From Candidatus Microgenomates bacterium (GTDB lineage: Bacteria > Patescibacteriota > Microgenomatia > UBA1406 > HO2-37-13b): 64,000 nucleotides of DNA. The position numbers and the translations under genes were made by a program. Where the stretch lies: assembly GCA_025449735.1 (NCBI GenBank), contig JANWIV010000003.1, forward strand, positions 124,001 through 188,000, read 5' to 3'. The notes under the pieces were generated by a model. That model was not told the origin of the DNA, ran no database searches, and saw only the letters and a program-made list of their open reading frames with translations. Positions within the stretch are counted from its first letter, which is position 1, and each line of letters begins with the position of its first letter. Of the stretch, positions 57,908-64,000 are shown in pieces.

Positions 57908-60112
57908 ATGTCTTGGATTTCAACAACGATCTATTGGTATGCAATTATATTTATGGTCGGCGCCGCCGCGCTACCGATCACCAGAAAAATATTTTCCTCT
58001 TTCCTTGATTATGGCTATCCATTTGCCAAAACAGTTGGGATATTGTTGACGAGTTATTTAGTCCTGACATTATCAACTGCACACATATTGCCTTTTACGT
58101 CAACCAGCGTTTTCTCAATGCTACTAATTATCTTTGGCGCCGGTATTTTATTATGGCGACGGTCTAAGGTATCAAGAAAAATAAATAGCACTCAAATCGC
58201 CATGATTATATTTGAAGAAATGCTTTTTTTTGTTTCTCTTATATTTTGGACTTATGTCCGAGGCCAAGAACCATCAATCAGGGGATTGGAGAAATTCATG
58301 GATTATGGCTTTATCAATACGGCGCTGAATGCTCAATATTTCCCACCGGCTGATATGTGGCTCGCAGGCCACTCGATAAATTATTATTTCTTTGGTCATG
58401 TAGTTGGCGCGGTATTGACCAAACTATCAGGAATCGCCTCTTCACAAACATATAATTTAATCCTAGCGACAATTTTTGCTCTTGGCATCACCACAACTTT
58501 TTCACTTACATTCAATCTTCTCTATCATACCTTTGGGAAACGGCTTTGGAATGCGATTGGTGGTGGTATATTAGGCACTTTTATCGTCAACTTTGGTGGC
58601 AACCTTCATACGATATATGCTTTTACCACTGGCTATCAAAATGAAGAGCCAATTCCATTTTGGAAAATAATGTCTGGCTTTAATCCAGAAAAATATTGGT
58701 ATCCTAATGCAACTCGATTTATTCCTTTCACCATTCATGAATTTCCAATGTATTCCTATGTGGTTGCCGACTTGCATGGTCATGTATTTGATATTCCTTT
58801 TGTCCTATTAACGATGGCTCTTATCATTGTCTTTGTGGTCAATATAATTCAAAAAAATAGTAGTGAAGCGAAACTTTTTGATTTTTTGTCAATTGACAAA
58901 AAAAAACTCCCCTCGACTACCAAAATAATTAATTTCATCAATCTAAAAACTAATTATTTTGTTTTTGCCATAGGTATTGGTTTTATGCTTGCAGTACACT
59001 ACATGACCAATGCTTTTGATGCAGGGGTCTATTTATTGCTCGCCGGGTTTGTCCTCTGGCACTTTTTAGGTTTTTCAAAAACGATAATTTTGTCGCTTGT
59101 CATGGTCGCTGCTTTCTTATTGTTTAGTTTGCCTTTTTCCTTGCACTTCACTCCATTTGCCTCAGGAATTGGTGTTAATTGTGCCCCCACATTTTTGACC
59201 AATTTGAAGACTCTCGGTCCATTTCTATTTGAAGCGGGGAATTGTCAATTATCCCCCTTTTGGATGATACTTATTTTGTGGGGCTTTTTCTGGTTCAATG
59301 GCTTATTCCTTACTTATATTGTCCTTACAAAAAGTAGTCTCATAGATAAAAAAGTTTTACCATTATTTCAACTTGTCACGATTATGTTCGCTCTCTCCAC
59401 TTTACTTATTTTTTTTCCCGAAGCATTGTATTTAAAAGATATTTATCCTAGCCACTTTAGAGCCAATACCATGTTTAAACTTGGTTATCAGGCTTTTATG
59501 ATGATGGGAATAGGATCAGCTTTTGCTTTTGTCGCTTTAAAAAGAATTATTTCCAAATTGCCTTTTTTCGTAATAAGTTACTTATTTGGCTTTGTAATTT
59601 TATTCTTCTTTATCGCAATTTACCCAATTTTTGCCACCAGATCCTACTATGGAAGACTTAATAAAACACCTACGCTTGATGGTACCACCTGGATAAATAC
59701 CGTCTACCCAGAATATTTAGAAATTATCAGTTATCTTGAGAGTTCAACCGCAAAAGGGACAATAATACTTGAAGCACAAGGAGATTCTTATACTGATTTT
59801 AATGTCGTCTCTTCATATAGCGGTCGAGCCACAGTAGCCGGCTGGTGGGTCCATCAATGGCTATGGAGAGGTAGTTCTGATGTCGTAGGTAAGCTTATCC
59901 CTGAAATTGAAGCAATGTATCAAAGTCAAAGTCTACCTGAGACTAAGCGTCTACTAAATAAGTACCGGGTTGAGTATGTGATTATCGGAACCAACGAAAG
60001 ACAAAAGTATAAAGAATTAAATGAAAAGAAGTTTGAGGCTTTGGGACAGGCTGTTTTTAGATCGAATAATGGCATTGGAATTATATATAAAATTCCCCTT
60101 GACAGCAATTGA
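57908..60112 (+). CDS. YYY-domain/DUF2298 multi-pass membrane protein
   Basis: 734 aa with about 14 membrane helices. 'MDYGFINTALNAQYFPPADMWLAGHSINYYFFGH' is the DUF2298 ('YYY') hallmark, with Tyr-Tyr-Phe, and 'HEFPMYSYVVADLHGHVFDIPFV' is a second conserved stretch. A long outer loop follows ~510-590, then a soluble C-terminal tail. The family is thought to be GT-C-like and linked to sugar transfer at the membrane, but this is not proven. The start at 57908 replaces the ORF's 57815, which lies in valS. Confidence 0.85.
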   Translation: MSWISTTIYWYAIIFMVGAAALPITRKIFSSFLDYGYPFAKTVGILLTSYLVLTLSTAHILPFTSTSVFSMLLIIFGAGILLWRRSKVSRKINSTQIAMIIFEEMLFFVSLIFWTYVRGQEPSIRGLEKFMDYGFINTALNAQYFPPADMWLAGHSINYYFFGHVVGAVLTKLSGIASSQTYNLILATIFALGITTTFSLTFNLLYHTFGKRLWNAIGGGILGTFIVNFGGNLHTIYAFTTGYQNEEPIPFWKIMSGFNPEKYWYPNATRFIPFTIHEFPMYSYVVADLHGHVFDIPFVLLTMALIIVFVVNIIQKNSSEAKLFDFLSIDKKKLPSTTKIINFINLKTNYFVFAIGIGFMLAVHYMTNAFDAGVYLLLAGFVLWHFLGFSKTIILSLVMVAAFLLFSLPFSLHFTPFASGIGVNCAPTFLTNLKTLGPFLFEAGNCQLSPFWMILILWGFFWFNGLFLTYIVLTKSSLIDKKVLPLFQLVTIMFALSTLLIFFPEALYLKDIYPSHFRANTMFKLGYQAFMMMGIGSAFAFVALKRIISKLPFFVISYLFGFVILFFFIAIYPIFATRSYYGRLNKTPTLDGTTWINTVYPEYLEIISYLESSTAKGTIILEAQGDSYTDFNVVSSYSGRATVAGWWVHQWLWRGSSDVVGKLIPEIEAMYQSQSLPETKRLLNKYRVEYVIIGTNERQKYKELNEKKFEALGQAVFRSNNGIGIIYKIPLDSN

Positions 60113-60127
60113 TAGATTTGTTACTGT
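60099..60127 (+). promoter_or_regulatory. Promoter candidate for the small RNA
   Basis: TTGACA (60099-60104), 17-nt spacer, TACTGT (60122-60127; weak match). It overlaps the end of the YYY-domain gene. Confidence 0.4.
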
Positions 60128-60130
60128 AGA

Positions 60131-60212
60131 TGATAGCTCCGATTCGTCGGAGACCCACGAAGGGCATTACTATTCGTCGTAGGCAGCGAACGGTAGTAAT
60201 GCTCTTTTTTTT
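60131..60212 (+). ncRNA. Small RNA or attenuator candidate ending in a strong terminator
   Basis: It begins with a perfect UUCG-tetraloop hairpin (CTCCGA-TTCG-TCGGAG, 60137-60152), continues with ACCCACGAAGG, and ends in a long hairpin (GCATTACTATTCG.../...CGAACGGTAGTAATGC) followed by TC and eight T (60205-60212). The loop holds CGTAGGCAGCG, the same core found in RNA copies A and B. ACGAA may pair with TTCGT, so alternative folds exist. It works as a terminator for the upstream gene and may be an sRNA as well. Confidence 0.55.
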
Positions 60213-60220
60213 ATCTAGCC

Positions 60221-60352
60221 TTAAAGTTGATAGAGCGTAAATGGTACCTGCAGCTTTTTTTTGACCATTTCGGCAAACTGCTTTTTTACAAACTCTTCAA
60301 ACTCCTTTCCCATTTTCCCACGAGGTGCGTATTCGTCTTTTATTTTTTTCAT
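60221..60352 (-). CDS. 43-aa basic small protein (not in the ORF track)
   Basis: MKKIKDEYAPRGKMGKEF... ending '...QVPFTLYQL', 43 aa, positively charged and helical, no membrane segment. It has an almost consensus promoter 17 nt upstream (TTGACA, 16-nt spacer, TATAAT), which is stronger than those of most genes here, and a clear stop. It may be a nucleic-acid-binding peptide, a regulator or a toxin-like protein; it could also be the remnant of a larger gene. No family recognised. Confidence 0.5.
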   Translation of the reverse strand: MKKIKDEYAPRGKMGKEFEEFVKKQFAEMVKKKLQVPFTLYQL

Positions 60353-60369
60353 GGCAGCGAATTAATATG

Positions 60370-60397
60370 ATTATACGCATGCTCACATTCTTGTCAA
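60370..60397 (-). promoter_or_regulatory. Near-consensus sigma70 promoter of the 43-aa ORF
   Basis: On the - strand: TTGACA (60392-60397), 16-nt spacer, TATAAT (60370-60375). It is the closest match to the consensus seen in the window. Confidence 0.75.
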
Positions 60398-60516
60398 GTC
60401 TTATAGCAAAATACCCTTCTATTATAAGACAACTTATAGTTTATATTGTTGGTTTTAGATTATCAAATCAACCTGAAAGAAAAAAAGAGAATCATGTGGA
60501 CAAACTGTGGAAAGGT

Positions 60517-61287
60517 TTAGTGAAGCTGATTTAGTATTGTCGTATCCTCAATTTTGATCCCATCAACACCATAGGTGATTATTTTTTTTATCGTTGCTAC
60601 CTCATCGGTACCATAGACAAATACCTTAAGGCCTAGGTTTTTTAGGTGACGGACAAATTGCGGACCAGCAAAACGATAATGGACCGAAATTCCATCGACT
60701 TTGATTTTTTTGACACGACGTTTTAGCAAAAAAGTCGCGGCACGACTCAAAAAAACCGTCGTAAAGATCCAAAGCATTCGGGCAAAAAAATGTCGTGACA
60801 GATCACGAGAATCCTTAAAAGTGAGTGATAGACAATAATTACCACCAACTAACTTTTCCTCAAGCGTTAGGAGGACATTAAGGTCGTAACAGTCAAAATA
60901 AAGATTGCCATTATATTTTTTGTTACTTAAAAATTCCCCTAGGCTTTCAACTACTGATTCTTCTTTGAGGTCAATATTGAGTATTTTGCCTGAATTAACA
61001 ACAGAAGCAAAAATTTGCTCAAATTTTGGGATATCTAGGTGTTTTATTTCATTGTAGGAAAGCTCATCAATCCAAACTCGATGTCCATTAAGATATACTC
61101 CCCGATCATGATGGGCAACGAGTATTTTGTCTTTTGTTTGCCTAAGATCAATCTCCACTCCATCAATTTCAGGGATATCAAGAGATTTATTAATGGCGTC
61201 AATTCGATTTTCAAGCACACCATTAGCCCCACCACGATGGGCAATCATTAAAGTTTTGGTTACCTTTTTATGTCCGTTTTTTTTCAT
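60517..61287 (-). CDS. Glycerophosphodiester phosphodiesterase (GDPD) family protein
   Basis: 256 aa, TIM-barrel fold. 'MIAHRGGANGVLENRIDAI' carries the HRG...EN motif, 'DGVEIDLRQTKDKILVAHHD' the E-x-D and catalytic His. A hydrophobic patch (~165-185) suggests membrane contact. The C-terminal 'VFVYGTDEVATIKKIITYGVDGIKIEDTTIL' is typical of GDPDs. It cleaves glycerophosphodiesters to glycerol-3-phosphate and an alcohol. In a cell that probably scavenges lipids this fits host-derived lipid use, an inference. Confidence 0.9.
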   Translation of the reverse strand: MKKNGHKKVTKTLMIAHRGGANGVLENRIDAINKSLDIPEIDGVEIDLRQTKDKILVAHHDRGVYLNGHRVWIDELSYNEIKHLDIPKFEQIFASVVNSGKILNIDLKEESVVESLGEFLSNKKYNGNLYFDCYDLNVLLTLEEKLVGGNYCLSLTFKDSRDLSRHFFARMLWIFTTVFLSRAATFLLKRRVKKIKVDGISVHYRFAGPQFVRHLKNLGLKVFVYGTDEVATIKKIITYGVDGIKIEDTTILNQLH

Positions 61288-61318
61288 TATTACCTTTTTG
61301 ATTGTTCTGTATAGATAG

Positions 61319-61324
61319 TATAAT
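61319..61324 (+). promoter_or_regulatory. -10 box of the GT2 gene at 61339
   Basis: TATAAT is only 2 nt before the ORF's first ATG (61327) but 14 nt before the second one (61339), which makes 61339 the working start. Confidence 0.55.
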
Positions 61325-61338
61325 ATATGTTTGCCCTT

Positions 61339-62088
61339 ATGAAAAGTAAACTTAAGCTTGCTATCTCAGTTATTGTCCCTGCCTACAACGAAGAAAAAAC
61401 CGTCGGTCGAGTGCTTAACCAACTTAAGAAAAGCCCTTCGATCAGTGAAATCATAGCGATCAATGACGGTTCTACCGATAATACTCTCCTTCAGATGCAA
61501 CGCGTGCCGGGGGTGATTTTGCTTGATTTTAAGAAAAACCGTGGCAAGGCACATGCGGTTGCTGCTGGCATCACCAAAGCTCATGGCGAGATAATTATGC
61601 TTATTGACGCCGATGCCATGACTATCGACGATTTGATGATTAGTCGGATGATTAAGCCGTTGCTGGAAAAGGTAGCTGATGGCGTAATTGGTTATCCAGA
61701 TACAATTATCGATAAGTTTTTTATTCCTCTCTGTGGGCAACGTGCCTATTTTAGAGCCGACCTTTTACCTCACCTCGACTCATTTGAGAAGAAAGGTTAT
61801 GGACTTGAACTATATTTGAATTATATCTATCATGGAAAAAAAATCGAACACGTAGTCTTGTCTGGGCTTCAACTACCACAAAAACATAAAAAACAATCGC
61901 TTGATATGGCCACAAAAATGTATTTAGTTGAGTTGCTCGAGATTATGCACGAAATTGCAAAATCTGATAAACCAGCCGATTTTTTTAATAAAGCTTATTT
62001 GCAGCCATTTAAAAAATTAAACAGCGGCAACGATGATTTTAGCGCCAGAAACCTACTGAAGAAACTCAAAAATCGCGTCAATCAATAA
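61339..62088 (+). CDS. GT2-family glycosyltransferase, short polyprenyl-phosphate-type
   Basis: 249 aa. 'SVIVPAYNEEKTVGRVLNQL', 'INDGSTDNT', 'GKAHAVAAGITKAHGEIIML' and 'LIDADAMTI' (DxD) are GT2 hallmarks, similar to dolichyl-/polyprenyl-phosphate sugar synthases. It has no membrane helices, so it makes a soluble or peripherally bound enzyme that provides lipid-linked sugar to GT-C proteins such as the one encoded opposite (62082-63788). The two genes converge with a 7-nt overlap. Confidence 0.87.
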   Translation: MKSKLKLAISVIVPAYNEEKTVGRVLNQLKKSPSISEIIAINDGSTDNTLLQMQRVPGVILLDFKKNRGKAHAVAAGITKAHGEIIMLIDADAMTIDDLMISRMIKPLLEKVADGVIGYPDTIIDKFFIPLCGQRAYFRADLLPHLDSFEKKGYGLELYLNYIYHGKKIEHVVLSGLQLPQKHKKQSLDMATKMYLVELLEIMHEIAKSDKPADFFNKAYLQPFKKLNSGNDDFSARNLLKKLKNRVNQ

Positions 62089-63788
62089 ACACCTTCTAGT
62101 TGATAGACAACAAATTCATCATTTTGATAGGCAATATGTAAACCTAAGTGATTCGGTCTTTCAAGGACAATAAAGCTAACTCCTTGTTGCTGCGCAATAT
62201 TTATTATTTGGTCTTGAGATAAACTGTAGTAGCGATCCTTAATTATCAAGCGATTTTTAAAAAAATCCCCTTTGAACTGATTTATTGCACCAGGAGACAC
62301 GAGTTCAAACCGATATTTAAAGTCACTCATATAATTTGGTTCAAAAATAAGCTCCAACATTTCTGAATAAGTAGCCAGGCTTTGTCGCTCAGAGATGACA
62401 CGCCAATCGGTAATATTAAGTGACCATTGCTGTGGTGGGGTAATAAAACGAGCGTCAAGCGCCGTATTATCGCGTGCCCAAAGCGCCACTTCTTTCCAAT
62501 TGTCATTCTTACCATTAATATAAATGCCAGGGCGCCACAGTTCAGCAAAATAAAGACTATAAATTGAAATGCCAATCAAAAACAAGCTCAAGAACCCAAT
62601 CGCATATTCTTTTATTCTTATTTTTATTTTAATAAAGGTAATTAAAATTATTGGCAAGAGCAGTAGCGGCAGCGGTAAAATTATCCCCGCGATAAGGATA
62701 AGAATGGTTTGGGCCGCCAACTCAGAATGAACCTCTAATTGATCGGCTAAATAATTAGCCAAAAATAAATAGGCAAAAAATAAGATAAAAATACCTGCTC
62801 GCACTAGCTGGAGTTGTATCAAAAATACTGCCGGATAAAGATAGGAGATGATATAAGAGACGATGACAAAAACTCCTGAAATCAATACGAAATTGTTTAT
62901 TGATGGAAAATATTTATTATCCTTCTCTTTTTTACTGAATAAGAAGTATATAGCGCCAATTGAGAGCCCGCTAAGAAAAAGTAATAATACAAATAAACTA
63001 CCTCCGATTGGAAAAAATAAATGATACAAAAGCCCATCACTGACGAGTTTAAACCAAGCTGGCTGAATCGATAGATCAAGCCCACCGCTGCCAAAACGCC
63101 AGATAAGCAGCGGCAGCGCTCCAATTATAAAAACGACTGCTGCGGGAATAAGCTTTTTAAAACTCGCTAGTCGATATCTAATCAATAAATCAAAAGAAAA
63201 CAAAGCCAGGACAAAGTGAACCGATATAGCATGAATGTTGTAGGCAAGACCTAGAAAGATGAAGGATAGAATGATTTTTTTATTCAAATATTGATCGATT
63301 GCCAATAGCAAAATCGGCAGGACAAATGTTCGGTTGAGTAGGCTGAATTCTAAAATCGAAAGGCCACCAAATCCCAAGTGAGGTAACATGAAAAGAAGTA
63401 CCGCAAATATAGCCGTCAAAGGCTTTTTAAAAATTGTCATTGAAAGTCTCCATATCATGCTTAGAGTCAGATAGGTTGAGATTAAGTGAACAATAAACAT
63501 TGATAGTTCAAGTATTCCTAATTTTTCAAAAGGGACAAAAAACTGCCAAAAAAAAGAATAGTGCACTGAAGACAATTTCAGAAATGGGTCAGAGGGATAA
63601 AGGCTTTGATCAGCGAAATGTTTGACAAAGGGAATATGAGCCGCTTGATCAAAAGTGCCATAATGATAACCCGAGACTACGACACTTATCAGTGTACAAA
63701 TTAAGAAAAAAAGTTGCCGGTGAAAAAATGATTGATTAATTTTGTTAGCAAAGTTAACAAAATATGATTTTATTTTTGATGTCGTCAT
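62082..63788 (-). CDS. Multi-pass membrane protein, GT-C-like
   Basis: 568 aa with about 13 membrane helices and a C-terminal soluble part (~430-568). The first outer loop 'YHYGTFDQAAHIPFVKHFADQSLY' has the Asp-containing layout of GT-C enzymes, and 'NIHAISVHFVLALFSFDLL' looks like a conserved inner part. 'DARFITPPQQW' is in the tail. No specific family recognised. Convergent with the GT2 gene; TATAAT 13 nt before the ATG. It may use the product of that GT2. Confidence 0.6.
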   Translation of the reverse strand: MTTSKIKSYFVNFANKINQSFFHRQLFFLICTLISVVVSGYHYGTFDQAAHIPFVKHFADQSLYPSDPFLKLSSVHYSFFWQFFVPFEKLGILELSMFIVHLISTYLTLSMIWRLSMTIFKKPLTAIFAVLLFMLPHLGFGGLSILEFSLLNRTFVLPILLLAIDQYLNKKIILSFIFLGLAYNIHAISVHFVLALFSFDLLIRYRLASFKKLIPAAVVFIIGALPLLIWRFGSGGLDLSIQPAWFKLVSDGLLYHLFFPIGGSLFVLLLFLSGLSIGAIYFLFSKKEKDNKYFPSINNFVLISGVFVIVSYIISYLYPAVFLIQLQLVRAGIFILFFAYLFLANYLADQLEVHSELAAQTILILIAGIILPLPLLLLPIILITFIKIKIRIKEYAIGFLSLFLIGISIYSLYFAELWRPGIYINGKNDNWKEVALWARDNTALDARFITPPQQWSLNITDWRVISERQSLATYSEMLELIFEPNYMSDFKYRFELVSPGAINQFKGDFFKNRLIIKDRYYSLSQDQIINIAQQQGVSFIVLERPNHLGLHIAYQNDEFVVYQLEGVY

Positions 63789-63832
63789 AATTGTATATTT
63801 TATTATAGTCTGATAAGCTATATTCTAACAAT

Positions 63833-63902
63833 CGTCATTCTGATCCCGATTCGATCGGGAGAAGAAACTCAAAAAAGATCCTTCACTATGCTCAGGATGA
63901 CA
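63833..63902. repeat. 70-bp palindromic element, TGTCAT-family
   Basis: Outer ends CGTCATTCTG and CAGGATGACA are near-inverted copies; a CCCGATTCGATCGGG palindrome and a CCTTCACTATGCTCAGG hairpin stand inside. Same plan as the element inside valS. Confidence 0.8.
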
Positions 63903-63913
63903 TTTAAACAATA

Positions 63914-64000
63914 ATGAAAATTAATAACAAATTTTTGATTGCCGCAATTAAAACGATATTACTAGGAGCCAGTCTCCATCTTTTTCTCCTGACAATATAT
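63914..64000 (+). CDS. Start of a hydrophobic protein (cut by window end)
   Basis: 29 codons visible: begins 'MKINNKFLIAAIKTILLG' and continues into a hydrophobic segment, so it is probably a membrane protein or has a signal peptide. Starts 11 nt after the repeat element. Too little sequence to identify. The ORF is open at the window end. Confidence 0.5.
   Translation, partial: MKINNKFLIAAIKTILLGASLHLFLLTIY

Noticed and set aside
60325-60534. 69-aa + strand ORF
   Set aside because: It overlaps the end of the GDPD gene and the promoter of the 43-aa ORF on the other strand; no start signal.
1-64000. UGA recoding as in Gracilibacteria/Absconditabacteria
   Set aside because: Genes such as YibE/F end at TGA in the expected place, and RF2 is present.

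Overview
This window reads as chromosomal DNA of an ultra-small, host-dependent type of bacterium of the Candidate Phyla Radiation (Patescibacteria), most like Microgenomates-type genomes. The evidence is indirect: shortened core proteins (IF-2 without its N-terminal region, NusA, Jag without its N-domain), many multi-membrane GT-C/YYY-type proteins, a DUF5674 protein, type IV secretion-like membrane proteins, lamin-tail surface proteins, sortase anchoring, and dispersed palindromic repeats of the kind seen in such genomes. TGA is an ordinary stop codon here and a full RF2 gene is present, which argues against the TGA-recoding Gracilibacteria/Absconditabacteria. The exact clade cannot be fixed without a tree.

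Layout. 1-5233 holds unlinked housekeeping and envelope genes (VOC protein end, phosphodiester glycosidase, YibE/F, AlkD-like repair protein, DUF1761, DsbA-like oxidoreductase). 5460-21131 is one long + strand glycan operon of 11 tightly packed genes: an HTH protein, a 1605-aa GT2-GT2-flippase-GT4 fusion, further GT4/GT2 enzymes, a WecE-like aminotransferase, an APH-like kinase, a zinc-ribbon SDR epimerase, two GT-C-type membrane proteins and a secreted glycosidase-like protein. 21229-22388 is a sortase with its LASTG substrate. 22401-23154 holds two small membrane proteins around a structured RNA candidate. 23147-29724 is on the - strand: a sorbosone-dehydrogenase-like propeller, an RmlC-like cupin, RmuC, then nusA-infB-DHH-like. 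29783-33124 holds a hydroxyacid dehydrogenase and small accessory proteins, followed by tRNA-Tyr. 33283-44699 holds a GT-C-like protein, a lamin-tail protein, a VIT transporter, a PilM-like/LytR_C fusion, a second copy of the structured RNA, prfB, ftsE-ftsX, a double lamin-tail protein, VanZ and a CAP-domain protein. 44738-45605 is a structured leader plus rfbA. 45776-54089 is a type IV secretion-like envelope locus (cysteine-peptidase-like secreted protein, VirB6-like protein, VirB2-like pilin, 1211-aa orphan). 54309-57892 is jag-yidC-rpmH-valS, without rnpA between rpmH and yidC. 57908-64000 holds YYY/GT-C membrane proteins, a GDPD and a GT2.

How it works together. Much of the window builds and decorates a cell surface: dTDP-sugar supply (RfbA, RmlC-like, WecE-like, SDR), glycan assembly and export (the glycan operon), sortase anchoring, lamin-tail and CAP proteins, and a secretion or DNA-transfer apparatus. 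The core translation/transcription genes are compact.

Two genome-wide habits stand out. First, at least 18 genes carry a -10-like hexamer ending only 6-9 nt before the start codon, so leaderless mRNAs appear to be a normal mode of expression. Second, palindromic repeat elements lie between genes and also in frame inside valS, an AlkD-like gene and nusA, reminiscent of Rickettsia palindromic elements. A pair of covarying ~150-nt structured RNAs (22597-22745 and 38257-38410) and two other structured RNA candidates are the strongest leads for an undescribed system. No CRISPR array, IS transposase, prophage or recognised defence system was seen.
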